Source of the DNA: DAIDKA01 sp035503515
Lineage (GTDB): Bacteria; Pseudomonadota; Gammaproteobacteria; Steroidobacterales; Steroidobacteraceae
Assembly: GCA_035503515.1 (NCBI GenBank)
Contig: DATJTJ010000161.1
Coordinates: 1-64,000 of the forward strand
Reading direction: 5' to 3'
Length of the DNA: 64,000 nucleotides
Of this stretch, positions 34,105 to 42,774 are shown piece by piece. Numbering within the stretch: position 1 is the first letter of the stretch; the number at the start of each line of letters is the position of its first letter. Made by a program: the position numbers and the translations under genes. The notes under the pieces were generated by a model that was not told the origin of the DNA, searched no databases, and was given only the letters and a program-made list of their open reading frames with translations.

Positions 34105-35163
34105 ATGGCGCGCATCCCCCCGGGCATTGCGAGCGCCCTGCTGGCAGCGTTGTTGTTCGGCGCCAGCACGCCATTTGCCAAAGAACTGCTGCACGACGTA
34201 TCACCGCTGGCGCTGGCAGGACAGCTGTACAGCGGCTCCGGACTGGGCCTGCTGCTGGTGCGCGGTTTGCGGCCGCGGCGACCCGCCTTGTCGGAAGGGC
34301 CCCCGCGGCTGAGCCGGCGCGACCTGGGCTGGCTGGCGGGTGCCATTGCGGCCGGCGGCGTGGTGGCTCCGGTGTTGCTGCTGCTGGGGCTACGCGTCCT
34401 CGGAGCGGCACAGGCCTCGCTGCTTCTGAACCTCGAAGGAGTGCTGACGGCCCTGTTTGCCTGGTTCGTGTTCCATGAAAACTTCGACCGGCGCATCGCC
34501 CTCGGCATGGCGGCCATCGTGCTCGGGGGCATCGTCCTGTCCTGGGATCCCTCGGGCCTTGGCGGCTGGTCGGCCGGGGCGCTGCTGGTGGCCGGTGCCT
34601 GCGGCTGCTGGGCGCTGGACAACAACCTCACACGCAAGATCTCGAGCCACGATGCCCTGCTGATCGCCTGCATCAAGGGACTGGTGGCCGGCGCCGTGAA
34701 CCTGACCCTGGCGAGCCTTCGCGGCGAGCCCTGGCCGGCGCCGGCGGCGACCGCAGGTGCGCTGCTGGTGGGCTTCCTCGGCTACGGAGTGAGCCTGACA
34801 TTGTTCGTCGTCGGCCTGCGTCAGCTGGGCGCGGCGCGGACCGGTGCCTACTTCTCGCTCGCGCCCTTCTTCGGCGCTGCGCTCGCCATCCCGCTCCAGG
34901 GCGAACCATTGACGGCGGGGCTGCTGCTGGCCGGGGCGCTGATGGCACTGGGCGTGTGGCTGCATCTGACCGAACGGCACGTCCACGAGCATGGGCACGA
35001 GACGCTGGCGCACGAACATTCTCATACCCACGACGCGCACCACCAGCACCGCCACGATTTCCCGTGGGACGGTCGCGAGCCGCATACCCACCCCCATGAA
35101 CATGGACTGCTGGTGCATTCACACGCACACTTCCCGGACATTCATCACCGGCATCGTCACTGA
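34105..35163 (+). CDS. EamA/DMT-family transporter with His-rich tail
   Basis: 352 residues. Two EamA repeats of five transmembrane helices each (about 5-140 and 150-290), with LFGASTPFAKELL at the start and LEGVLTALFAWFVFHE ending the first repeat. After the last helix a tail of about 60 residues contains over 20 His (HEHSHTHDAHHQHRHD and similar), likely to bind Zn, Ni or Co. It follows the ATPase by 48 bp and may be the last gene of that arm. Substrate unknown; the tail suggests a metal or metal complex. Confidence 0.85.
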   Translation: MARIPPGIASALLAALLFGASTPFAKELLHDVSPLALAGQLYSGSGLGLLLVRGLRPRRPALSEGPPRLSRRDLGWLAGAIAAGGVVAPVLLLLGLRVLGAAQASLLLNLEGVLTALFAWFVFHENFDRRIALGMAAIVLGGIVLSWDPSGLGGWSAGALLVAGACGCWALDNNLTRKISSHDALLIACIKGLVAGAVNLTLASLRGEPWPAPAATAGALLVGFLGYGVSLTLFVVGLRQLGAARTGAYFSLAPFFGAALAIPLQGEPLTAGLLLAGALMALGVWLHLTERHVHEHGHETLAHEHSHTHDAHHQHRHDFPWDGREPHTHPHEHGLLVHSHAHFPDIHHRHRH

Positions 35164-35168
35164 CCCGT

Positions 35169-35984
35169 ATGACCGAACCTGCCGTCCACGCCGAACTCAA
35201 CTACCTCGCGGCCATGCGCGAGCGGCCGCAGTTTCATGCCAACGACGCCTCGCTCGACCGACTGGTCCTGGACCCGCGATCGGTGCCCATCCATGATGCG
35301 CGCTCGATGGACGATCCGCCGACGCTCGCGCGCGAAGGCTTCGAGCTCTTCGAATGGCCGACGCAGGTCGTCGAGTTCCGGGACAACGCGGCAGTCACGC
35401 ACCGGTACCCGTCCGAGATCCAGGAATTCGTGCGGGCGCTGACCGGTGCGGATGCCGTCGTGGTGACCGGGCCGCCCATCCTGCGCTTCGGCGAGCGCTC
35501 CTCCGAAGCCGGCACCCGCGACAACTCCCGGGCCGCCCGTCTGGTGCACATCGATGTGAGCGAGACGGCCGCGGCGCAGTTTGCCGCCATGGCGACGCCC
35601 GCGGACGCGCGGCCGATCCGCCGCTCGGCGCAGCACAATATCTGGCGAACCTTTTCGCGACCGCCGCAGGATGTACCGCTCGCGGTGTGCGACGCCCGCA
35701 CGGTGAATGCGGCGGACCTGGTGCCCGCCGATGCCAATTTCGACCGCGACGGCACCATCGTGCGCTCGTTCGAAGCGCTGCTGCTGCGCTACGATCCGCG
35801 GCACCGCTGGTGCTTCTATTCCGACATGCAACGCGATGAGGTCATCGTGTTCAAGCGTCACGATACCGATGCCCGGCAACCGCACCATGTGCCGCACAGT
35901 GCCTTCAGCGATGCGCGGGTGGCGCCCGGTGGCGAACCGCGGGCCAGCGTCGAAATGCGCACTGTGGCCTACTGGTACGCCTGA
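35169..35984 (+). CDS. CmcJ/NvfI-family oxygenase-like protein
   Basis: 271 residues. I recognise the CmcJ/AsaB pattern: an N-terminal DARSM, ADAVVVTGPPILRFG, RLVHIDVSET, NIWRTFSRPPQDVPLAVCD, HRWCFYSDMQRDEVIVFKRHDTD and a closing SVEMRTVAYWY. Relatives occur in beta-lactam and fungal pathways as oxygenase or desaturase partners; activity in bacteria is unclear. The His and Asp pairs could hold Fe(II). Five bp after the transporter and 24 bp before the MetE-like gene, so co-transcription is likely. Confidence 0.7.
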   Translation: MTEPAVHAELNYLAAMRERPQFHANDASLDRLVLDPRSVPIHDARSMDDPPTLAREGFELFEWPTQVVEFRDNAAVTHRYPSEIQEFVRALTGADAVVVTGPPILRFGERSSEAGTRDNSRAARLVHIDVSETAAAQFAAMATPADARPIRRSAQHNIWRTFSRPPQDVPLAVCDARTVNAADLVPADANFDRDGTIVRSFEALLLRYDPRHRWCFYSDMQRDEVIVFKRHDTDARQPHHVPHSAFSDARVAPGGEPRASVEMRTVAYWYA

Positions 35985-36008
35985 GGCGGCATCGACAAGG
36001 AGCGGGCA

Positions 36009-37160
36009 ATGCGGCGAAGCGAAGATCGGATCCTGACCACGCACGTGGGCTCACTGCCGGCGCCGCCTGATCTCTGGAGCCTCGAGGGGGTGGATGGCGC
36101 GCGACTCCAGGATGCGGTCGACGATGTCGTGCGGATGCAGCGCGAGAGTGGTGTGGACATCGTCAACGAAGGCGAGATCACCAAGGACGGAGCCTGGCTG
36201 GCGTTCGTCAATCAGCGCCTCACCGGCTTTGAACGCTCGGCGATGCCCGCCGCTTCGCGCCTGGCGGACAGCCGCGACTGGCAGGAGTTCGGCGATTTCT
36301 ACAAGGCCGCCGTCGCCGGCGGCACGCTCTTCGAACAGACCCGCACGGCCGCCCCGCAGACCCGCGCCGGTGCGACGGATTGGGCCTGCACCGGCGCCGT
36401 GACCTACCGCGGGCAGCCGGCGCTGCAGCGTGAAATCAGTGCACTGCGCACCGCCATCGGGGATGCGGCACCCGGGGATGCCTTCCTCACCTCGACGGCG
36501 CCCGCCAGCCTCGAGCCTTCCCGCGTCAACCAGTACTACCGGACCCAGGAAGAGTTCGTGTTCGCACTCGCCGAGGCCATGCGCGTGGAATACCAGGCCA
36601 TCGTCGATGCGGGATTCTTGCTGCAGGTGGATGATGCGTGGCTTGCGGCATTGTGGGACCGGATCGGGATCCCGATGGGGCTGCCGGCTTACCTTCGCTA
36701 CTGCGCGCTGCGGGTGGAGGCCCTGAATCACGCCTTGCGCGGCATTCCTGCGGAACGGGTCCGCTACCACCTGTGCTGGGGCAGCTGGCACGGTCCGCAC
36801 TCCCATGACCTGCCGCTGGCCGATATCGTGGGCACGCTGCTGTCGGTGAATGCGCAGACCTATCTGTTCGAGGCCGCCAACGTGCGCCACGAGCATGAGT
36901 ACGTCGTGTGGAAGTCCGTGCGTCTGCCGGATGACAAGATCCTGGCCCCCGGCGTCGTCAGCCACGCGACGGCGCTGATCGAGCATCCGGAACTGGTGGC
37001 CGAAAGGATCCGGCGATTCGCCGACATCGTCGGCCGCGAGCGCGTCATGGCCTCGACCGACTGCGGCCTGGGTCTGCGCTGCCATCCCCAGATTGCCTGG
37101 GCGAAACTGCGCGCCCTGTCGCGCGGTGCGGAACTCGCCAGCGGCGTGCTGTGGTCCTAG
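36009..37160 (+). CDS. MetE-like (cobalamin-independent) methyl/alkyl transferase
   Basis: 383 residues, equal to the C-terminal catalytic barrel of MetE without the N-terminal half. Zinc ligands are in place: His and Cys in YHLCWGSWHGPH, Glu in LFEAANVRHEHE and Cys in ASTDCGLG. TTHVGSLPAP opens the fold as in stand-alone family members, some of which act on thiols such as coenzyme M or methylate homocysteine. With a LigM-like enzyme making 5-methyl-THF in this genome, a role in using methyl groups is possible but unproven. Confidence 0.82.
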   Translation: MRRSEDRILTTHVGSLPAPPDLWSLEGVDGARLQDAVDDVVRMQRESGVDIVNEGEITKDGAWLAFVNQRLTGFERSAMPAASRLADSRDWQEFGDFYKAAVAGGTLFEQTRTAAPQTRAGATDWACTGAVTYRGQPALQREISALRTAIGDAAPGDAFLTSTAPASLEPSRVNQYYRTQEEFVFALAEAMRVEYQAIVDAGFLLQVDDAWLAALWDRIGIPMGLPAYLRYCALRVEALNHALRGIPAERVRYHLCWGSWHGPHSHDLPLADIVGTLLSVNAQTYLFEAANVRHEHEYVVWKSVRLPDDKILAPGVVSHATALIEHPELVAERIRRFADIVGRERVMASTDCGLGLRCHPQIAWAKLRALSRGAELASGVLWS

Positions 37161-38038
37161 ATCCGCTGCTGCAGCGACTTGCGCAGCTTGCGGGCGAATT
37201 TGCGCGGCGAGGCGGTGTATAGCTTCTTCCCCGCCTTCATGGCGGTCGCCTGCAGATCGCGGCGCGAGTCCTTGATGGGCGAGGACAGCGAGCGGCACAG
37301 CTGCCGGCCGGGACCGGTGGCGCGCAGCTGCTCCCTGAGCATTGCGAGATCATGGTCGTCGCCGAGGGCGCCGGCCAGTTCCCTGGCGGTGCGCCGCGCC
37401 CTGCCCATGCCAGCCTGATAGACGCTTTTCAGCAGCTTCAGCTCGTTGTGGAGGTACTTGACCTGCTTGCGCCATTCATGGAGTGCCTCCGTCGAGGGGT
37501 GCCGGCAGGCCAGCCGGTAGGCATCGCGGCCCTTGCGGTAGACCTTTTTCACACCCTTCGGTGCCGCTTCCAGGTCCGGAACCTTCGGCGGTCGGGACCG
37601 CAGCAGTTCGCCCAGGTCGTCCAGGCGTCGCAGGCTGCGATCGATCCTGCGAGGGGTGAGAGTGCGGCGTTGCGTGCTGCAGTTCGCGACCAGCCGCTGC
37701 TGCAGCTGGTCGAGCACGGTCCGTCCCGCGCCGTCCCGGGTCGCAGGTTTCAGGCCCTCAAGGGTGTGCAGTAGCACCACGGCATCACGGACTCCGCGCA
37801 GCGGCCTGCCGGCGTCCCGGACTTCCCTGTTCGCGAACCGATAGGCGCGGGTACCCAGCGCCGGGCGCAACAGTCGCAGTACGGCGCGGGCCACCTTGAG
37901 TTTGCGGCGCGCGTCGTGGATCGACGCGTTATCATCGGCCGCCCGCAGCGCCCCGGTGCCGGCGAGCGTCACCAGCAGCGCATCCTGCAACGAATGCACC
38001 GGTTTGCGGTCGACCGAAATCCGCGCCGCAGCGTTCAT
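37157..38038 (-). CDS. CHAD-domain protein
   Basis: 293 residues, nearly all CHAD: a helical bundle with conserved His/Arg/Lys (SIHDARRKLKVARAVLRLL near the start, ALHEWRKQVKYLHNELKLL in the middle). CHAD domains bind inorganic polyphosphate granules. The C-terminus is very basic (KKLYTASPRKFARKLRKSLQQR). The ATG overlaps the stop of the DUF6496 gene (ATGA). Possible polyphosphate-associated, stress-linked function. Confidence 0.88.
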   Translation of the reverse strand: MNAAARISVDRKPVHSLQDALLVTLAGTGALRAADDNASIHDARRKLKVARAVLRLLRPALGTRAYRFANREVRDAGRPLRGVRDAVVLLHTLEGLKPATRDGAGRTVLDQLQQRLVANCSTQRRTLTPRRIDRSLRRLDDLGELLRSRPPKVPDLEAAPKGVKKVYRKGRDAYRLACRHPSTEALHEWRKQVKYLHNELKLLKSVYQAGMGRARRTARELAGALGDDHDLAMLREQLRATGPGRQLCRSLSSPIKDSRRDLQATAMKAGKKLYTASPRKFARKLRKSLQQRI

Positions 38039-38544
38039 CGAGCGGCATGTGCCGCACGGCTGCGGGCCGCCTTACGCGCAGCCGCCGAGCGCACCGCCGA
38101 TCCTTTGGTCCTCGAGGCCTTTGCGGCCGACTTCGAGCGCTGCCCGGGTGAACGGCGAGTCGCCGCCGCGTGCGCCTGCCGGGCGAGCGAGCCGGAAGAT
38201 GCCGCGGCCGTACTCTCGCGCTTCAACGCGCGTTCGGATGCACGCGAACGCTTCGCGGTCGATGCCCTGCGCGCCGGCGCGCCGTGCCCTCGCGCGTAGT
38301 CGCGCTCCGCACTGCGGCGGGTCTTGCCGGAGGTTTTGCCGGTGGCCGGCGGCTTCAGTTCAACACCCGCGCGCCGTGCCTTGGACAATCCTATGGCGAT
38401 GGCCTGTTTGGCGGATCGGGCGCCGTGCTTGCCCTCGCGGACATGGTGGATCTCCTCGCGGACGAATTCCCCGGCCTGTGTCGTCGGGGCCTTGCCCTGC
38501 CGCTGGTCGCGGCGGGCGCGCGCCAAAGTGCGTGGCTCAGGCAT
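38035..38544 (-). CDS. DUF6496 basic protein
   Basis: 169 residues from ATG 38544 with GAGGAG six bases upstream. The N-terminal block AGEFVREEIHHVREGKHGARSAKQAIAIGLSKARRAGVEL matches DUF6496. The rest is a Lys/Arg/Ala/Ser-rich disordered tail that looks able to bind nucleic acid or polyphosphate. Co-transcribed with the CHAD gene by overlap, which supports a shared role with polyanions. Function unknown. Confidence 0.8.
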   Translation of the reverse strand: MPEPRTLARARRDQRQGKAPTTQAGEFVREEIHHVREGKHGARSAKQAIAIGLSKARRAGVELKPPATGKTSGKTRRSAERDYARGHGAPARRASTAKRSRASERALKRESTAAASSGSLARQAHAAATRRSPGQRSKSAAKASRTKGSAVRSAAARKAARSRAAHAAR

Positions 38545-38739
38545 GTCCGGCTCCTCGTTCAAAAGTAGTCCCGCAACGGTAGCGCCGTCACGGTCCGCCG
38601 CCAGCCAACGAAGCCGCCTTCAGCTCGTGGGCCATGGCCTACGCGCAGGTCCTCGTGGGGTCCGACAGCTCGGGCATGCGACCGGACCCGATACTCATGG
38701 GTGCGCCAGCGGTAGCTTGAGTACCCGCGCCAAGAAACC

Positions 38740-39402
38740 ATGAAAGTGACCGTCTGCGAATTGCATGACTCGGGGACGCGCTTCGATGAGGACTGGCAGC
38801 GCCTCGCACGGCACGTGCGCGCCGAGCGCAGTGAACTCGTGCTGCTGCCCGAAACGCCCTTTTCGCGCTGGCCCTGGGATGAAGCAGTGGCCGCCCACCA
38901 GCAGGCCGAGGCGCGACTTCGGCAGCTGGCGCCCGCGGTCGTGCTCGGAACGCGGCCGCTGGATTCGGGCAACGAGCGCTACCTGGGTTTCCTCTGGACG
39001 GCCGCGGCCGGGACCCGGACCGTGCATGCCAGGAGCCGCCTGCCGCACGCCTGGGAGACGGTCTGGTACCAACACACCGCCAATGCGGACTTTTCCCCGG
39101 TCACGGTGGCCGGCATCACGGTGGGATTCCTGATCGGCGATGAGCTCTCCGCCGTGCAGGAAACCGAGCGCTGTCGCCGGGAGGGCATCCAGCTTCTGGT
39201 CTCGCCGCGGTCGACGCCGGTGAAGGCCGGTGTCCATGAGTTGTGTTCCACCCGGGCCGGTGCGGGGCCGGGCTGGATCCTCGGTCCCGCCGGAGAGGTG
39301 CTGGTACGGACCAGCCCCTCCTCGCCCGTCGTTTCACTGACCCTCGATCTCAGCGCAGACGCGGGGCCGTCTCCCGCAGGCCCAGCGACAGCAGGCCGCT
39401 GA
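38740..39402 (+). CDS. Carbon-nitrogen hydrolase homologue lacking catalytic residues
   Basis: 220 residues, shorter than the usual 260-300. The nitrilase fold is visible: Glu38 in LLPETPFSRW stands where the catalytic Glu is expected. The usual Lys is Arg98 (HARSRLP), and the nucleophile Cys position reads Gly133 (VGFLIGDELS). With two of three catalytic residues gone the protein is probably not an amidase. The last 53 bp overlap the convergent MFS gene. A binding or regulatory role, or decay, are alternatives. Confidence 0.65.
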   Translation: MKVTVCELHDSGTRFDEDWQRLARHVRAERSELVLLPETPFSRWPWDEAVAAHQQAEARLRQLAPAVVLGTRPLDSGNERYLGFLWTAAAGTRTVHARSRLPHAWETVWYQHTANADFSPVTVAGITVGFLIGDELSAVQETERCRREGIQLLVSPRSTPVKAGVHELCSTRAGAGPGWILGPAGEVLVRTSPSSPVVSLTLDLSADAGPSPAGPATAGR

Positions 39403-40585
39403 GCAGCGCCACGCCGAACAGCAGCCACAGAGGCGCCTGCAGGCCGACCCGGTCGGCCGCAAAGCCCGCCAGGAAGGGTGACAGGGCTCCGCCGAGAATC
39501 TCTCCGACTCCCATGCAGATCCCCAGCGCGGTCGCGAGTCGGTGCTGCGGCACACTCTCGGCTGGAATGGTGGACATGAACAGTGGGTAGACGCCGGTCA
39601 CGCTCCAACCGATGAAGAAAATGGTGGCGAGGCCCCAGGCATTGCCGGTGAAGAACATCGCGCCCAGCGGCACGGAGGTCGCCAGCAACGGCATGATGAT
39701 CATCACCGGCCTTCGTCCCACCCGGTCCGACAGCGCCGAGATGGCGAATGAGGCAAGGGTCGCCGATATGCCCAGCGAACCCATCAACCACCCTTCCGTC
39801 GCCGGCGGGAATCCGCGGACGTTGATCAGGTACAGCGGCATGAAGGCCCAGCAGACCACGAGATACGAGACCAGCAGGATCCCGATCAGGGCGCAGAGGA
39901 TGACGTTGCGCTCACGCAGGACTTCGCGCAGCGGCCGGTGCTGCGGGCTCGGGACGGTCTGCTGGACATACCCGGTGGGCGAGGCTCGGACCCACCATGC
40001 GATCAGCAGCGCCGTCAGAAGTCCGGGAGCGCCTGCCAGGAAAAACGCATGCCGCCAGCCGAAGGCCGCGGTGAAGGCCACGAGGGCCACCGGGGCGACG
40101 AATGAACCGAGCAGGCTCGAGCCTAAGCCCTGTGCCACCCCCATCGCGAGCCCGCGATGCCGGGGCGTCACGTCGGTGGCGATCAGCGCCTGGCTCAAGG
40201 GCATGACGCCCCCTTCGGCAACGCCCATCAAGAGCCGCGCTGCCAGCAGCATCAGGAACGAGGCGGCGATGCCGGTCATGAAGGAGCACAGCGAGAACAT
40301 CACGGTTGCCGCGATCAGCAGTCCCTTGCGCGAGCCCATGCGATCCGAGAGCAACCCGATGCCCAATGCCGCCACCGCCCAGGTGAACGACAGGCCTCCG
40401 GCGAGCAGCCCGACCTGCGTGTTGTTGATGCCCAGCTCCGGCTGGATGAAGGGCATCAGGAAGTTCAGGGCATTGCGGTCGAAGAGCACGAAGCCGAAAT
40501 TCAGGCTCAGCAATGCCGTCAACAGGACCTGGTAGCGGGCAGAGGGCATCGCCGTCCGCGCACCGGCGTCCGCGCCGATGCGCAT
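39350..40585 (-). CDS. MFS transporter (anion:cation symporter-like)
   Basis: 411 residues from ATG 40585 (one base shared with the upstream stop, TGATG). Twelve transmembrane helices, with LSDRMGSRKGLL after helix 2 and LSDRVGRRPVMI after helix 8, the MFS signatures. RNALNFLMPFIQPELGINNTQVGLLAGGLSFTWAVA resembles carboxylate/aromatic acid permeases of the ACS group. Inner membrane. Co-transcribed with the SnoaL-like gene; likely imports an organic or aromatic acid. Confidence 0.88.
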   Translation of the reverse strand: MRIGADAGARTAMPSARYQVLLTALLSLNFGFVLFDRNALNFLMPFIQPELGINNTQVGLLAGGLSFTWAVAALGIGLLSDRMGSRKGLLIAATVMFSLCSFMTGIAASFLMLLAARLLMGVAEGGVMPLSQALIATDVTPRHRGLAMGVAQGLGSSLLGSFVAPVALVAFTAAFGWRHAFFLAGAPGLLTALLIAWWVRASPTGYVQQTVPSPQHRPLREVLRERNVILCALIGILLVSYLVVCWAFMPLYLINVRGFPPATEGWLMGSLGISATLASFAISALSDRVGRRPVMIIMPLLATSVPLGAMFFTGNAWGLATIFFIGWSVTGVYPLFMSTIPAESVPQHRLATALGICMGVGEILGGALSPFLAGFAADRVGLQAPLWLLFGVALLSGLLSLGLRETAPRLR

Positions 40586-41049
40586 CAGTGCTGTTCGCGC
40601 AGCGGGAACCGCGACAACACTTCCCCACCCCATCCCATGATGGCTTTCGAGCGGATCAGCCACGTGCCGTTGACCTTGGCCACCACGTCGCGCACATGTC
40701 CGCACCAGTGCAGGTGCGGCGCGGAACCCCGATTGATGGTGGCCCAGGCATACGAGCGCACCACCCAATGATCGGGCCGGCCCTGCGGATCGGGAGAAAA
40801 GACGAACTGGGCCATCTGGTGCTGGTGGCCGGGAAAGTCGGCGCGCTCGTGGAACTTCAGGACCAGCTTGCGGATCTCCGCGCGTCCCCGGCGCACCTCG
40901 AGTTCACCGCTGCGCGTCTCCTCGGTGGCCTCGGCATCCTCGGTGAACAGGGCCAGATAGCCCTCGGTGTCCCCCGTGTCCAGCGCCCAGCTGTACCGGG
41001 CATACAGTTCATAGATTTCCAGACGGTCCTGAACGCTCGGTGACGGCAT
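40585..41049 (-). CDS. SnoaL/NTF2-like protein
   Basis: 154 residues, a single NTF2-like cone: EIYELYARYSWALDTGDTEGYLALFTEDAEAT at the start, then GQHQMAQFVFSP-type and VNGTWLIRSKAIMGW strands. Such domains act as small isomerases, hydratases or as beta subunits of ring-hydroxylating dioxygenases; no alpha subunit is nearby. It starts the leftward pair with the MFS gene, so it probably acts on the imported substrate. Confidence 0.78.
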   Translation of the reverse strand: MPSPSVQDRLEIYELYARYSWALDTGDTEGYLALFTEDAEATEETRSGELEVRRGRAEIRKLVLKFHERADFPGHQHQMAQFVFSPDPQGRPDHWVVRSYAWATINRGSAPHLHWCGHVRDVVAKVNGTWLIRSKAIMGWGGEVLSRFPLREQH

Positions 41050-41064
41050 GGACTTCCCCCCTCT

Positions 41065-41952
41065 TCATGGCCGTGGCGTCCGCGATAGTCGCACAGGTGC
41101 GGCACGGCTGGGGGTGGTCCGGGGATGGGGGGCCGGCGGTTGCCGGAGGGGGGCGGGAGTGGCTGTCACCCGCTGGCGCTCCGGCGTGGATGTCGGCATG
41201 TGGGTCCTGACGGTCTGCGGCGGGGTGGGCCTCGGCCGGGGCATGCCCGCGGCATGGGTCAGGGAAAGCCTCTGCGGCAACGTCGGCCCGAGGTGGGGCT
41301 CGAGCGCGAGCGCCCGTTCCTGTGCGGTGGGCGCGAGCGAGGTGCCCCCCGCACCGCCGTGGTAGCTCACCTGGCGATGCGTGGCCCGGGCGTATTCGGC
41401 GTGGTCATAGGAGAATACGTTTCCTGACCAGCGGCCACCGGTGAAGCCCGAACCGAAGTAGCCGTAGCCGTAGTTGATCCCACCATAGTAGCCGACGTAC
41501 GTTGCCCAGTAGCCGCGGTGGAAAACGTACACCTTGTCGAGGTATTCCCAGTACCCCGGGGTCCAGAGCACGCCAACCCGTGGCGGCAGCACCCACTCCC
41601 CGGGCACCCAGAAGTAGCCTCCGGCATTCCAGGCCCAATAGCCCGGTGTCCACAGGTATCCGTCCTGCGGGCAGGGAGGCTGTTCGCCATCCTGCAGGGG
41701 TGGCGGCGCCTGCGCGGTCGTCGCGCCGTCATCCGAATAGACGTTCGGCTCCTGGAGGTCTACCCGCGTCTGGGGCACCGACAGGTCCGGGTGATCCGAA
41801 TAGACCACGTGTCCCTGGGCATCGACCGACTTGTAGACTTCGGCCGCCTGCAGCGGGCCACGGGCAAGGCCGCAGAGCATGCCGAACATCACGGCACTGC
41901 AGCACTGCAGTGCAGCGGATACCGCCGATGGCCTGGGCCTGGTGATGGACAT
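41065..41952 (-). CDS. Exported DUF4124/WxPGxW-repeat protein
   Basis: 295 residues. A signal peptide is followed by a DUF4124-like strand pair (EVYKSVDAQGHVVYSDHPD), then WxPGxW-type repeats (WTPGYW, WVPGEW, WTPGYW, FHRGYW) of the YXWGXW family, a Tyr/Gly-rich run and a Pro/Thr/Arg-rich disordered tail. Probably an outer-membrane or surface-associated protein. Function unknown. No clear ribosome site is seen before the ATG. The motif TTGACAACTCAAA lies about 100 bp upstream. Confidence 0.75.
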   Translation of the reverse strand: MSITRPRPSAVSAALQCCSAVMFGMLCGLARGPLQAAEVYKSVDAQGHVVYSDHPDLSVPQTRVDLQEPNVYSDDGATTAQAPPPLQDGEQPPCPQDGYLWTPGYWAWNAGGYFWVPGEWVLPPRVGVLWTPGYWEYLDKVYVFHRGYWATYVGYYGGINYGYGYFGSGFTGGRWSGNVFSYDHAEYARATHRQVSYHGGAGGTSLAPTAQERALALEPHLGPTLPQRLSLTHAAGMPRPRPTPPQTVRTHMPTSTPERQRVTATPAPLRQPPAPHPRTTPSRAAPVRLSRTPRP

Positions 41953-42182
41953 TCAAACAAACTAACGGGAAAGGGCCCGGTCGATGACGATGCACATCAC
42001 ATCGCGTCCACGAGGCGGATCCCTCGCTGGTCGAACTTGTCATAAGCATTGTTTGAGTTGTCAAGGGTTTCAACCGTTTGCGATTCGGTTGCGACGACTG
42101 CAAACTTCAGCACGGCGCCGGCTGCCGGAAGGTTGCGGTGCGACACGGTAGGCAAAACCAACTTTGTCCCAAGGGGGATCCC

Positions 42183-42677
42183 ATGCGAACTAGCCTGAAA
42201 GTCGGCCTGCTCTCGGCCCTGCTGATGAGTTGTGGTGCGGTCGTCCACGCCCAGGACGCGGTCGTCGGCGTTGCCGATGCCGAAGCACTGTTCCACAGCA
42301 AGAATCCGAAACAGGAGCGGAACAAGCAGGCGGCCTATCACATCATGAAGGAACTGCTGGAGGCGAATCACTGGGAGATGGCCGACAAGTGGATCACCGA
42401 ACGCTACATCCAGCACAACCCGCAGGCCGCCAACGGTCGCGCCAATGTCGTCAAGTTCTTCACCGAGGTGCTCAAGCGGCAGCCCTCGCCCATTCCCGAC
42501 AAACTCGGCACCAAGATCGTCTCGGTGGTCGCCGAGGGCGACTATGTGATCGTGACCCAGCCGCGGACCCTGAAGGACTCGAAGGATCCGACGAAGACCT
42601 ACACGACGACCTGGTTCGACATGTGGCGCTTCGTTGACGGCAAAGCCGACGAACACTGGGATCCCGCCACGCGCTGA
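42183..42677 (+). CDS. Exported SnoaL/NTF2-like protein
   Basis: 164 residues from ATG 42183 with AAGGGGG upstream. A signal peptide (LLSALLMSCGAVVHA) precedes an NTF2-like fold: HIMKELLEANHWEMADKWITERYIQHNP, EGDYVIVTQPR and WFDMWRFVDGKADEHWD. It is a homologue of the exported protein at 61646-62086, which shares the YIQHNP/YKQHNP and EHWD blocks. Periplasmic, function unknown; alone between divergent and downstream units. A GC hairpin (about 42690-42718) without a T-run follows the stop. Confidence 0.78.
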   Translation: MRTSLKVGLLSALLMSCGAVVHAQDAVVGVADAEALFHSKNPKQERNKQAAYHIMKELLEANHWEMADKWITERYIQHNPQAANGRANVVKFFTEVLKRQPSPIPDKLGTKIVSVVAEGDYVIVTQPRTLKDSKDPTKTYTTTWFDMWRFVDGKADEHWDPATR

Positions 42678-42774
42678 GCGTGGCTCTCGGGAGGGTGCGC
42701 GCACCCGGCGCCCTCCCGGTCCATTGGTTGATAACGCAACCTTTGGAGTCTAAGCTCCCGGCAAAGGGGGCAGC

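Noticed and set aside
42690..42718. Terminator after the exported NTF2-like gene
   Set aside because: A good GC hairpin exists but no T-run follows, so it does not meet the criterion for a rho-independent terminator.
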